Position numbers and translations under genes: made by a program. From JBGPGW01 sp046349515 (GTDB lineage: Bacteria; Pseudomonadota; Alphaproteobacteria; CADEGL01): a stretch of 64,000 nt of DNA. Below the pieces are notes generated by a model. That model did no database searches. It had not been told where the DNA came from and saw nothing but the letters and a program-made list of their open reading frames with translations. Shown here piece by piece: positions 7,727 through 16,376 of the stretch. The stretch lies in contig JAXMCE010000011.1 in assembly GCA_046349515.1 (NCBI GenBank), forward strand, positions 46,645 through 110,644. Direction: 5' to 3'. Numbering within the stretch: position 1 is the first letter of the stretch; the number at the start of each line of letters is the position of its first letter.

Positions 7727-9133
7727 ATGACAATCGAGCGCTCGGGCACGGCGAACCAGATCGAGCTTCCTCGTCCGTCCTCCCCTGAGCGTCAATTGGG
7801 AACGTTCCGGCGCCTCTGGGCCATGCGCAGCGATCCGTTGAGCAGCCTCGGCGCGAATGCCTACAAAGACCTGCGCGTCACGTCGCGTCTCCTCGGGCGC
7901 GACTATCTGATGCTCAACGACCCCGACGACATCGACCATGTCCTCAACACCCACAGGGACCGCTACGAACGGAACGTGCTCGCGCGCCGGATCCTCGAGC
8001 CCGCGACCGGCGATGGGCTTCTTCTCGCCGAAGGCGAGGCCTGGCAGCAGCAGCGCCGAAGTCTCGTACCGGCGTTCCAGCCGCGCCATATCGAGCGCCT
8101 CATCCCGACGTTCCACGACGTCGTCTTCCGACGACTCTCACGTTGGGAGAATGGTCGCGCGACGGAGCACAATCTCCACACGGATTTTCGCGAACTCGCG
8201 CTCGCCATTGCGGGCCGCCTGATGTTCTCGATCTCGGATGAGGGCAAGATCGGCGAACTGGCGGATCTCGTTGTCCAGGGGGAGCGGTCGAGCGCGCTGA
8301 TTGACTGGCGCGACTATGTCGCCTGGCTGATCTGGGAGGGCATGCCGCAGTCGGCGAAGCGCCGGAGCTTGCGAGCCGAATGGCGCCGATGGGCGGAGCA
8401 GCGGCTCGATGAACATAAGCCCTCAAGCAGCCTCGATCAGGCGCGCGACGTGCTCGACTTGCTTCGCGCGGCGCATGACGGTGGCGCGGGCATGGATCGC
8501 GCGACGATCGTCGATCAGATCGACACCATGATGGCCGCGGGCTTCGTGACGACGGCCTCGGCCCTGTTCTGGACGGCGCTGATGCTCTCTGTCATGCCCG
8601 AGCAGCAGGACGTCATCCGCGCCGAGCTGTGCCAGGAGGACACGCACGAACCGCCGGCGGGGCCCGCCCTGCGGGCGGCCCGCAAGACGACGGCCTTCGT
8701 CTACGAGACGTTGCGGCTTTATCCGCCGGCCTATGCCATCTCGCGCGTCGCGCGAGCCGAGGACCGGCTGGGCGATCTCCGGGTCCGGCGCGGCACGACG
8801 GTGACGATCTGGCCATGGTTCCTCCATCGCCACGACCGGCACTGGCGCGACCCGCACCATTTCGACCCGGGCCGGTTCCTCCGCGACGGACGCATCGTCA
8901 TGCCGAAGGCGTGGATGCCGTTCGGCACCGGGCCGCGCGTGTGCATCGGCGCGACGTTCGCCCTGACGGAGATTCTCGTCGTCCTCCGCGTCCTGCTGGC
9001 GCGCTTTCGATTGGAGATTCGCGGGCCGCTGCCACGGCCGGTGGGGCGCGTGACGCTCGCGCCGAGTTTCATGCCCTCGGTCGCGCTCATACCCATTGTC
9101 CGGACCGGTGAATCCGGCCGGGCGCACGCCTAG
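7727..9133 (+). CDS. Cytochrome P450
   Basis: 468-residue cytochrome P450. The haem-thiolate motif FGTGPRVCIG contains the proximal Cys406. The K-helix YETLRL (about 325-330) supplies the ExxR, and the I-helix carries AAGFVTTAS, matching the AGxxTT oxygen-activation motif. There is no N-terminal membrane anchor, so it is a soluble class I-type bacterial P450 needing separate ferredoxin and reductase, neither of which is nearby. ATG 7727 was chosen because the 32-residue upstream extension does not look like P450 sequence. The last 4 bp overlap the convergent gene at 9130-9522. Substrate unknown. Confidence 0.93.
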   Translation: MTIERSGTANQIELPRPSSPERQLGTFRRLWAMRSDPLSSLGANAYKDLRVTSRLLGRDYLMLNDPDDIDHVLNTHRDRYERNVLARRILEPATGDGLLLAEGEAWQQQRRSLVPAFQPRHIERLIPTFHDVVFRRLSRWENGRATEHNLHTDFRELALAIAGRLMFSISDEGKIGELADLVVQGERSSALIDWRDYVAWLIWEGMPQSAKRRSLRAEWRRWAEQRLDEHKPSSSLDQARDVLDLLRAAHDGGAGMDRATIVDQIDTMMAAGFVTTASALFWTALMLSVMPEQQDVIRAELCQEDTHEPPAGPALRAARKTTAFVYETLRLYPPAYAISRVARAEDRLGDLRVRRGTTVTIWPWFLHRHDRHWRDPHHFDPGRFLRDGRIVMPKAWMPFGTGPRVCIGATFALTEILVVLRVLLARFRLEIRGPLPRPVGRVTLAPSFMPSVALIPIVRTGESGRAHA

Positions 9134-9522
9134 GCGACGAGCGGGCCGTCGGCGCGGGTCGCGCGGCGCCTTGCATCCTCCGCCCGCGGGCGGAACGCCA
9201 CGACGTTGGGATTGTCGATCGAGAAGACGATCGCGCGGATCGCGTTTCGCACGTCGTTGAGCGTCCGATAGACGCCCGTGCAGGCGCGGCCGTTGGGCGC
9301 GATCATCGGATGGACAGCGAAGCCACGGGAATCGAGCGGCATCGTCGGCCAGTAGTGCCACATCAGCCAGTAGCCCTTGGAGGTCTGGGGATCGCGGCCA
9401 TGGAATGACGCGGAGAAGCGGTGCTCGCGGTACTCGCCCGCGATGTCGCGCCCGTCCCAGCTCACGCGGAACGGCGACACATGGTCGATGACGGGAAGAT
9501 CGGATGGGTGCCGTTCGCTCAC
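9130..9522 (-). CDS. Hypothetical protein (130 aa)
   Basis: Starts at GTG 9522 behind a GGAGAG motif and ends overlapping the P450 stop tail-to-tail. No signal peptide or membrane segment. The central part is aromatic-rich (GYWLMWHYWPTMP) and is followed by TGVYRTLNDVRNAIRAIVFS. I do not recognise the family. The ribosome-binding site and sensible amino-acid composition make it a likely real gene. Confidence 0.65.
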   Translation of the reverse strand: MSERHPSDLPVIDHVSPFRVSWDGRDIAGEYREHRFSASFHGRDPQTSKGYWLMWHYWPTMPLDSRGFAVHPMIAPNGRACTGVYRTLNDVRNAIRAIVFSIDNPNVVAFRPRAEDARRRATRADGPLVA

Positions 9523-9637
9523 GCTCGAGGCTCTCCGGCTCGCCGCACCACCTGCGGCGTCGGCGTTAACTATGGGCCGTCATGCTTAAGGGAGGGTAAA
9601 CGGTCCCTCGCCTGACGGGCGCCCCGAGGAGAAAACC

Positions 9638-10306
9638 TCAGATCTTCTTGAACTTGCCGAGAGCGGCCGTGAAGGTGAGGCCGCGGCGGATCTCCTCGAT
9701 GGCCTGCTTGTCCTGCTTGTCGAAGAGCCGCGCGAGGCGCGCGACTTTCTCCGCCACCTCGTGGGGCACGCAAACCACGCCCGTCGCATCCGCGCAGATC
9801 ACGTCGCCCGGCCGCACGAGCACGCCGTCCATCTTCACGGGCACGTTCACCGCGAGCACCTTGATGCGCCCCTTGGCCGAGGTCGGCGTCACGTGGCGCG
9901 AGAAGACGGGGAAGGAAAACTCCTCGATCTCATCCGCGTCGCGCACGCCGCCGTCGACGACGAGCCCCGCGATTCCCTTCCGCCGCGCGGCGAAGGATGC
10001 GATGCCGCCCCAGGTCGAGACCTGGTGGCCGGCATTGTCGATGACGACGACGTCGCCGGGCTTGGCCTGATCGATGATGGCGCCGAGCTTGAAGTCGGCG
10101 CCCGTATAGGTGCCGTGGAGACCCGTCACCTCCTTCGCGGTGAAGGCCGGCCCCACATAGCGCGCGCCGCGCCAGACGGGCCGCAGGTTCGGCATGACGC
10201 CCGCGATGCCGAGGTCGTCGAGCGCGTTGCCGATCGTGCTCGTGCCGATGTTGCGGAACGCCTTGATGATCGTCTTCGAAGGCCGCTTGATCGTGCCGGT
10301 TTCCAT
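9638..10306 (-). CDS. RraA-family protein / HMG-like aldolase
   Basis: 222-residue RraA-like protein (RNase E regulator fold, shared with 4-hydroxy-4-methyl-2-oxoglutarate aldolases and oxaloacetate decarboxylases). Family landmarks are GNALDDLG, GDVVVIDNAGH and the GLVVDGGVRDADEI segment, which supplies the Arg and Asp of the aldolase active site. In catabolic clusters such proteins usually act on 2-oxo acids rather than on RNase E. ATG 10306 was chosen because TGGAGGGAAG lies just upstream; a TTG at 10321 is possible. It is the third gene of the minus-strand run Rieske (12180-13358), GMC oxidoreductase, RraA, and probably handles a downstream oxo-acid product. Confidence 0.85.
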   Translation of the reverse strand: METGTIKRPSKTIIKAFRNIGTSTIGNALDDLGIAGVMPNLRPVWRGARYVGPAFTAKEVTGLHGTYTGADFKLGAIIDQAKPGDVVVIDNAGHQVSTWGGIASFAARRKGIAGLVVDGGVRDADEIEEFSFPVFSRHVTPTSAKGRIKVLAVNVPVKMDGVLVRPGDVICADATGVVCVPHEVAEKVARLARLFDKQDKQAIEEIRRGLTFTAALGKFKKI

Positions 10307-10381
10307 CTGACTTCCCTCCAACGCCGCGCTGCCATCGCGCGGCCATCGTTCATCCCATTCAACCGCGCCGCCCTCGGCGTC

Positions 10382-12091
10382 TCAGCTTCCGGTCAGAATC
10401 GCGTCGGCGCATTTCTCCGCCGTCATGATCACCGGAATGTTGAGGTTAGCCGACGGCACGATGGGAAAGATCGAGGCATCGACCACCCGCAATCCGCCGA
10501 CGCCCCGGACCCGGGCCGCATTGTCGGTGACGGCCATGGGATCGTCGGCGGCCCCCATGCGACAGGTGCAGGAGGCATGCCAGACGCCGACCGTCGCCTC
10601 CCGCACGAAGGCTTCGAGCGCGTCGTCGTCGCGCAGCATGTCGTGGAGGGTCGTGCCGTCCGTGACATAGGTCTTCAAGAGAAATCGGCGCAACGCCGCG
10701 GGACCGTCGAGGAGAGTCGAGAAGATGTCGGTCAGGGCCTTGTTCCGCCGGCTGAGCCGCCCGACCTGGCGCAGCTTGTCGCTGTAGCTCGCGGGAAACG
10801 GATCGGCCGTCGCGGCCGCCATGGCCGACGTCAGGTGCATGGCACCGAAGCATCGGATGCCATCCATGAGGCGCTTCAAGTCGCGCGGATCCGAGAGAAG
10901 CTTGAAGTCGACCGAAGGCTCATCGCGCCAGTCGGCCGTGTGCAGCTTGACCTCGCCCGTCTCGGAGTAGGTCTTGTTGACGCACACGATGAAGGAGCCG
11001 ATCTGATCGCCCACCGCATGCCACGCGGTCTTGCTGGTGACAACCGTGAACATATCGCCCATGGGCACGCCGGGCAGGTTCGAGGAATAGCGCAGCGCGA
11101 CGTAGATGTGCCGGCGCGAGATCTCGCGGTCGATGCGCGCATGGCGCTTGAGGAAGGCCGCGACCAACGCCGCCGGGTGATCCTGGAGGCGTTGCCCCAC
11201 GCCCGGAAGCGCCGAGCGGACGGCGATGCCCAACTCCCGGAGATGTCCGGCCGGGCCGATGCCCGCGCGCAGGAGGTGCGCGGGCGAGTGGATGGCACCG
11301 CAGCAGAGAATGACTTCGTTGCCGCGGAAATCCTGCTCGCGCCCGCCGATGACCGCGGTGACGCCGATGCAGCGCTGGCGGTCGAAGTTGAGCCGCGCGA
11401 CCTGGGCCTCGGTGCGGATCGTCAGGTTCTGGCGCCGGCGCGTCGCCGGATCGAGATAGGCGATCGCCGTGGAGACGCGGCGCTCTTCGGCGTTGTTGAT
11501 GGTCACGGGGGAATAGCCGTCGATCCACTCGGCGTTCTGGTCGGCAAGATAGTTCCAGCCCGCTTCCTTGAAGGCTTCCGCCGCGGCCTTGGCATGCGCC
11601 GTCCACTGCTCGGGGAAGATGCGGCGGATCGGAATCGGCCCCTCCGTCCCGTGCCAGGGCCCGTCGAAGTCCATGTCCCGCTCGAGCTTCTTGAAGTACG
11701 GGAGCACGGCGTCCCAATTCCAGCCCGCGGCCCCCCGGGCATGCCACTCGTCGTAATCGGAGGGCGCGCCGCGGTTCGCGAGCTGGCCGTTGATCGAGGA
11801 GCCGCCGCCCAAGATGCGCGCCTGCTCGTAGGCGCGCAGGCGCGGGCGTGGCGCCGTGGGATCGTTGTGCGGGATGAGCCCCGTCGTGATCCGCAACTGG
11901 TTCCAGGTGTAGTTCGGATTGAGGTAGGCGCGGCCCGGGTAGGAATCGAGCACCGCCGCCGGGACCTTGCCCTCGGGCGTGTCGGGCCCTGCCTCCAGCA
12001 ACAAGACCCTGTTGCCGGATCGCGCGGAGAGACGGTTCGCGAGCACCGAGCCCGCGGAGCCGCCGCCGCAAATGATGTAGTCGTAGATCAT
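10382..12091 (-). CDS. GMC-family oxidoreductase (choline/alcohol dehydrogenase-like)
   Basis: 569-residue FAD-dependent glucose-methanol-choline oxidoreductase of full family length. The ADP-binding GGGSAG motif lies at 9-14, the GMC signature around ARILGGGSSINGQ near residue 90, a second signature GAIHSPAHLLRAGIGP in the middle, and the catalytic His in VGVWHASCTCRMG near residue 505. The enzyme oxidises a primary or secondary alcohol, passing electrons from FAD to the respiratory chain or oxygen. It lies between the Rieske oxygenase and the RraA gene, so it may oxidise the hydroxylated product of the oxygenase. No signal peptide. Confidence 0.92.
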   Translation of the reverse strand: MIYDYIICGGGSAGSVLANRLSARSGNRVLLLEAGPDTPEGKVPAAVLDSYPGRAYLNPNYTWNQLRITTGLIPHNDPTAPRPRLRAYEQARILGGGSSINGQLANRGAPSDYDEWHARGAAGWNWDAVLPYFKKLERDMDFDGPWHGTEGPIPIRRIFPEQWTAHAKAAAEAFKEAGWNYLADQNAEWIDGYSPVTINNAEERRVSTAIAYLDPATRRRQNLTIRTEAQVARLNFDRQRCIGVTAVIGGREQDFRGNEVILCCGAIHSPAHLLRAGIGPAGHLRELGIAVRSALPGVGQRLQDHPAALVAAFLKRHARIDREISRRHIYVALRYSSNLPGVPMGDMFTVVTSKTAWHAVGDQIGSFIVCVNKTYSETGEVKLHTADWRDEPSVDFKLLSDPRDLKRLMDGIRCFGAMHLTSAMAAATADPFPASYSDKLRQVGRLSRRNKALTDIFSTLLDGPAALRRFLLKTYVTDGTTLHDMLRDDDALEAFVREATVGVWHASCTCRMGAADDPMAVTDNAARVRGVGGLRVVDASIFPIVPSANLNIPVIMTAEKCADAILTGS

Positions 12092-12179
12092 GCGAGCCCC
12101 CGCCCCTCGAAACGCAGTCCCTTGCCAACGCGCCTGATGCGTGACGGCCGCGACGAGCGACGGGCCCGCGCGGCGGACG

Positions 12180-13358
12180 CTACCGGTTTCCGATCACCCG
12201 CTCGATCAGCATCTGGCGGATGCGGTGGATCTTGTCCTCGACATGGCAGACGGGCCCCGGTCGCGCGAGCGGATTCTCGAGCCCGCGCTGCTGGTGCGGC
12301 AGGAGCGCCGCGTCCTCCCCCATCACCCGGTCCCACCGCTTGTAGTAGCGCTGGGCCACCTCCTCGAAGTCGGAACGCGCGACGGTGTCCTTGGGAAAGC
12401 AGCCCACCTGCACCACCTTCGTGCGGTTGACGGCGATGGGATAGATCTCGAGGAACCACATGCAGTCCTGGTGGCAGCTGAACATCCCGGCCGGGAAAAT
12501 GCAGCCGGAATAGGTGCCCTTGCTGAGCTTGCCTTCGAGCTGCGGCGCGAAGGGAAAGCCCGTATCGCCGTGGAGGAGCGCGCGCGAGCCCTCATGGCCC
12601 ATGAACATGAAGATGGTCTCTCCCGTGCCGCGATCGGGCGGAATGTTGACCATCGCGGCGCCGGCCTTCTGTCCGAGGAATCCGACCGGCTGCTGATAGA
12701 CAGAGCGAAGGTGGACGAAAGGCGTGTGGTAGTACTCGAGGAAATTCTCGACCTGCACCTTCCAGTTGCAGGCAAGATCGTATTCGCGCCGGAACGTCGG
12801 GCGCATGTCCTCGAATCGGTAGGGTGCCAGGCGCTCGGGCAAATCGCCCAGCTGGACGCTGAGCGCCGGCGCGTCGTTGTCGAAGCAGATGAACATGAAG
12901 CCGGCCCAAAGCTCGAGCCGGATGGGCATGAGGCCGTGCGCGGCTTTCTCGAAGCCTTTCGAGTCCTCCATCTCGGGCGCGCCGGTGAGGGTGCCGTCGA
13001 GCGCATAGACCCAGGAATGGTAGGGGCACTTGATGGCGCGGCAGTTCCCTCTCCCGTCCTCGAGGAGCTTCGCCCCCCGGTGGCGGCAGGAGTTGGCGAA
13101 GGCGCGCACCGTGCCCTCGCGGTCGCGGAGCACGATCACCGCGATGCCCGCGAAGTCGAAGGTGACGTAGTCGCCCGGCTGGGGCACGCGCTCGACCCGA
13201 CCGATGAAATTCCAGCAGCGCTTGAAGACGCGCTCGACCTCGCGTTCGAAGAACGAGGGATCGGTATAGCACCAGGGCGGAAGCGATTCGGCGCCGGGCT
13301 CGTCGGCGGCGAGGCGCGCGAGGGCGTAGTGTCGGGGATCGAAGAGGTCGAGCGGCAT
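12180..13358 (-). CDS. Rieske oxygenase, large subunit, glutamate-bridged type
   Basis: 392-residue Rieske non-haem iron oxygenase. Rieske ligands are C91-x-H93 and C111-x2-H114. The catalytic iron site CNWKVQVENFLEYYHTPFVH has H211 and H216. As in the gene at 1-1116, the bridging carboxylate is Glu (E208) instead of Asp, which points to the group acting on quaternary ammonium compounds such as carnitine or betaines. ATG 13358 was preferred to GTG 13364 because GGAG lies 7 bp before the ATG. It heads a minus-strand cluster with GMC and RraA genes and is divergent from a homocysteine S-methyltransferase. No reductase gene is adjacent. Confidence 0.92.
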   Translation of the reverse strand: MPLDLFDPRHYALARLAADEPGAESLPPWCYTDPSFFEREVERVFKRCWNFIGRVERVPQPGDYVTFDFAGIAVIVLRDREGTVRAFANSCRHRGAKLLEDGRGNCRAIKCPYHSWVYALDGTLTGAPEMEDSKGFEKAAHGLMPIRLELWAGFMFICFDNDAPALSVQLGDLPERLAPYRFEDMRPTFRREYDLACNWKVQVENFLEYYHTPFVHLRSVYQQPVGFLGQKAGAAMVNIPPDRGTGETIFMFMGHEGSRALLHGDTGFPFAPQLEGKLSKGTYSGCIFPAGMFSCHQDCMWFLEIYPIAVNRTKVVQVGCFPKDTVARSDFEEVAQRYYKRWDRVMGEDAALLPHQQRGLENPLARPGPVCHVEDKIHRIRQMLIERVIGNR

Positions 13359-13519
13359 GCGCACTCCATGCGGTGGGCGACGCGAGACTAACGCCTGCGC
13401 CCGCGCCGGGCGAGCCCTGTTCGTTAACGCCGTATCGCATGGGAAGTCGAATAACGCTCACGGCTGTCCGCCACCGCTGGTAAAATCCTCTCGGGCGTTG
13501 GGTGGCGGTTTTCGAGTCG

Positions 13520-14389
13520 ATGGCGGTTCTTCTCGACGGCGGTATGGGCGGCGAGCTGATGAAGCGGGGCTGGGACTCCCCGACCATCTGGTCCGCGCGG
13601 GCCCTCATCGAGGCGCCTCAGGTCGTGCGCGACCTTCACCGCGAGTTCATCGATGCGGGAGCGACCGTCATCACCACGAGCAACTATTCCTGCACACCCA
13701 AGATCCTCGCGCGCGAAGGCCACGGCGCCCACGTCGCGGCGCTCGTCGCCCGCGCACGCGACGTGGCCAACGAAGCGCGCGACGGTCACGGCGAGGTGAA
13801 GGTGGCGGGCTCGCTTCCGCCGCTCGTCGGCACCTACGACCCCGACCTCGTCGAGCCGCGCGAGACGATGCGCCCGGTCTACGACGAGATCGCCGGCACC
13901 TTGGCACCGGGGGTCGATCTCTTCATTTGCGAGAGCATGACGACCGGAATCGAAGCGCGCACGGCGGCCGAAGCTGCGGCGGCGACGGGAAAGCCCGTCT
14001 GGGTTTCCTACATCCTCATGGATTCAGGATCGAACCGCATCCGCTCCGGCGAGACGATCGGCGAGGCGATCAAGGCGCTCGACGGCATCGCGATCGAGGC
14101 GGTGCTGTTCAACTGCTGCTCGCCCGAGGCCATCGGCGCGGCGCTGCCCGAACTCAAGCGGTCGACCAAGGCGCGATGCGGCGGCTACGCCAACGCCTTC
14201 CGTCCCATCCCCGACGAGTACCGGCGCGAGCGCGACGGGCGGCGCAGCTTCCGCGACGATGTCGACCCTCCGTCCTACGCGCGCGCTGTTCGGTCCTGGC
14301 TTGCCTCGGGCGCCGAGATCGTCGGCGGCTGCTGCGGCACGGGGCCCGCGCATATCCGCGCTATCGCCCAAGTCCTCGACGAGGCGTAA
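13520..14389 (+). CDS. Homocysteine S-methyltransferase family protein
   Basis: 289-residue single-domain, zinc-dependent methyltransferase. Zinc-binding cysteines lie in NCCSPE and in GGCCGTGP near the C-terminus; the N-terminus LLDGGMGGEL is typical. The family moves a methyl group from S-methylmethionine, betaine or a related donor to homocysteine, making methionine. ATG 13520 was chosen; a GTG at 13502 would add six residues. It is followed 38 bp later by an FAD amine oxidase and is divergent from a Rieske oxygenase, a context consistent with methylated-amine breakdown. A paralogue lies at 52915-53796. Confidence 0.9.
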   Translation: MAVLLDGGMGGELMKRGWDSPTIWSARALIEAPQVVRDLHREFIDAGATVITTSNYSCTPKILAREGHGAHVAALVARARDVANEARDGHGEVKVAGSLPPLVGTYDPDLVEPRETMRPVYDEIAGTLAPGVDLFICESMTTGIEARTAAEAAAATGKPVWVSYILMDSGSNRIRSGETIGEAIKALDGIAIEAVLFNCCSPEAIGAALPELKRSTKARCGGYANAFRPIPDEYRRERDGRRSFRDDVDPPSYARAVRSWLASGAEIVGGCCGTGPAHIRAIAQVLDEA

Positions 14390-14427
14390 TCGGCTCCACC
14401 CTTCTCCGCGCTCATCTCACATAGTCC

Positions 14428-15729
14428 ATGACCATCTTCACCGGCGATTTCAAAGAAGAACCCTATTGGTGGGACGCAGCACCGCGGCCTGCCTGGCCCG
14501 AGCGCGCACTCCCCAGCACGGTCGACGTGGCCGTCGTGGGCTCGGGCTATACGGGGCTGTCGGCGGCCCTCACCCTCGCGCGGAACGGGCGGGAGCCCTT
14601 CGTCTTCGAGGCGGGCGCGATCGGGGAGGCCGCATCCACGCGAAGCGCGGGCCATGTCGGGCGCCAGCTCAAATGGAGCTTCAGCGAGCTCGTCGAGAAA
14701 TACGGGGCGGACACGGCGGCGCACCTCTATCGCGAGATGGGCGTCGCCCAGGATTATTTGAAATCGCTCATCGAGAGCGAGCAGATCGCCTGCCAGTTCT
14801 ACATCTCGAACCGCTACCTCGCCGCCCACAGCCCGCGCGCCTACGAGAAGCTCGCCAAGTCGGTCGAGCCCCTGCGCCGCGACATCGGACTCGAGACGAC
14901 CATGGTGCCGCGCGCGGAGCAGCACAAATACGTGGGCTCGGACGGCTATTACGGCGGCCAGGTCGTGCACGGCACGGGCATGCTGCATGCCGCGCTCTAT
15001 CACCAGGGACTCCTCGACCGTGTCGTCTCATCGGGTGTTACGATCGCGCCCCACGCGCGCGTCACCAACGTCGCGCGCGACGGCGATCGCTTCGTCGTCT
15101 CGACCGTGCGCGGCCGCACCGTCGCGCGGAACGTGATCCTCGCGACGAACGCCCATACCGGGCCCGAGGGCACGGTGATGCGCCACCTCCGCCGCCGCCT
15201 CATCCCTGTCCGCACCTACGCGGCGACGACCGAGACGCTGCCGAAGGCCCAGCTCGACCGGATCATCCCCTCGGGCATCCCCGTCATCGACACCCACAAG
15301 GTCGTCTTCCACATCCAGTGGTCGCCGGATGCGACGCGCATCATCATGGGCGGCAAGGCGGGCCGCGACTGGGGCGGCATCCGGGGGGCGGCCTCAGGAC
15401 TCCACGCGCACTTCACCGCGCTCTTCCCCGATTTGCGCGGCGCGCGGCTCAGCCACGCCTGGGACGGCTACTTCGCCTTCACCTTCGACTACGTGCCCCA
15501 TATCGGGGTGCATGAGGGCGTGCACTACGCGCTCGGCTGCTGCGCCACGGGCGTGCCCATGGGCACCTATCTCGGCCACAAGATCGCGCTCAAGGTGATC
15601 GGCCACAAGGACGCGGCGACCGTGTTCGACAACCGCGCCTTCCCGACGATGCCGCTCTACACCGGCGACCCGTGGTTCGTGCCCGCGGTCATGAGCTGGT
15701 ACGACGCGAAGGACCGGTTGCTCGGCTGA
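14428..15729 (+). CDS. FAD-dependent amine oxidoreductase (DadA/PuuB-like)
   Basis: 433-residue D-amino-acid-oxidase-fold flavoprotein. The Rossmann motif is VAVVGSGYTGLSAAL (34-48), followed by an acidic residue in VFEAGAIGEAAS. The N-terminal EPYWWDAAPRP and C-terminal GCCATGVPMGTYLGHKIA resemble gamma-glutamylputrescine oxidase (PuuB)-type enzymes, which oxidise secondary or primary amines to aldehyde or imine plus H2O2. Probably co-transcribed with the homocysteine methyltransferase upstream. Substrate not determinable; polyamine conjugates or N-methyl amino acids are reasonable. Confidence 0.88.
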   Translation: MTIFTGDFKEEPYWWDAAPRPAWPERALPSTVDVAVVGSGYTGLSAALTLARNGREPFVFEAGAIGEAASTRSAGHVGRQLKWSFSELVEKYGADTAAHLYREMGVAQDYLKSLIESEQIACQFYISNRYLAAHSPRAYEKLAKSVEPLRRDIGLETTMVPRAEQHKYVGSDGYYGGQVVHGTGMLHAALYHQGLLDRVVSSGVTIAPHARVTNVARDGDRFVVSTVRGRTVARNVILATNAHTGPEGTVMRHLRRRLIPVRTYAATTETLPKAQLDRIIPSGIPVIDTHKVVFHIQWSPDATRIIMGGKAGRDWGGIRGAASGLHAHFTALFPDLRGARLSHAWDGYFAFTFDYVPHIGVHEGVHYALGCCATGVPMGTYLGHKIALKVIGHKDAATVFDNRAFPTMPLYTGDPWFVPAVMSWYDAKDRLLG

Positions 15730-15733
15730 TCGC

Positions 15734-16361
15734 TCAGCGCCGGCGGCGTCCGCCGGTGAGAGCGACGGGCGCCCGCTCGTCGCGCTCGGGCGGCGGGATC
15801 GAGATGCCCGAGCCGAGCATGAGCTGCCCCGGCAGCTCGACCTCCCGCGTGTGCCGCTCGAACAACGTCTTCCCGTTGCACTTGACGGCGCCGCTCGCAT
15901 GGCAGGTGCCGATGTCGATGCCGCGGATCTTGGCGTCGCGGATGACGAGGAGCGGGCCCGAGAGCGCCAAAGTCAACACGATCTCGAAGGGAATGGTGAA
16001 GGGCGGCAGCTCGCCCACGCGCACCTCGATCTCGGCTCGGGGCGGTGAGTCGACTTGATCTCGTGCGGCGCCAGTTTGAAGGCCTGATCGTCTCGTCCGC
16101 CGGGTGCTTCACGGGATCGGCGCAGTCGCGGATCTGCTGGTAGCCGAGCCACGCGCCCGAAAGGATGTCGATCAGGCTCACATCGAAGATCTCCTCGATC
16201 TTCTCGCGGATCGCATCGCCGACGATTCCCCAATCGAGGCCGGGAATCGCGGTGAGCGATGTCTTGATGGCGACGGTCGCGCCGTCGAGGCAGAGCTTGG
16301 CGCCCTCGACCGGCGGGTTCTCCCAGAGGAACCATTTGAGCGTGACGTTCTCGTCCGACAT
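15734..16361 (-). pseudogene. Hypothetical protein gene broken by two single-base frameshifts
   Basis: The N-terminal part reads from ATG 16361 (MSDENVTLKWFLWENPP...) to about 16086. Coherent sequence then continues in a second frame (AFKLAPHEIKSTHRPE) to about 16036, and in a third frame (EIEVRVGELPPFTIPFEIV...) to a stop at 15734. Adding one base near 16085 and one near 16035 restores an uninterrupted protein of about 209 residues with regular composition. Both sites could be shortened homopolymers (AA to A, GG to G), so assembly error is as likely as true decay. Family not recognised; no signal peptide. It lies 15 bp after the PASTA gene in the same direction. Confidence 0.7.
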
Positions 16362-16376
16362 CGGTCTTCTCCGGCT

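Noticed and set aside
9761..12430. 889-codon plus-strand open frame across RraA, GMC and part of the Rieske gene
   Set aside because: It covers three real minus-strand genes and has no recognisable domain or ribosome-binding site.
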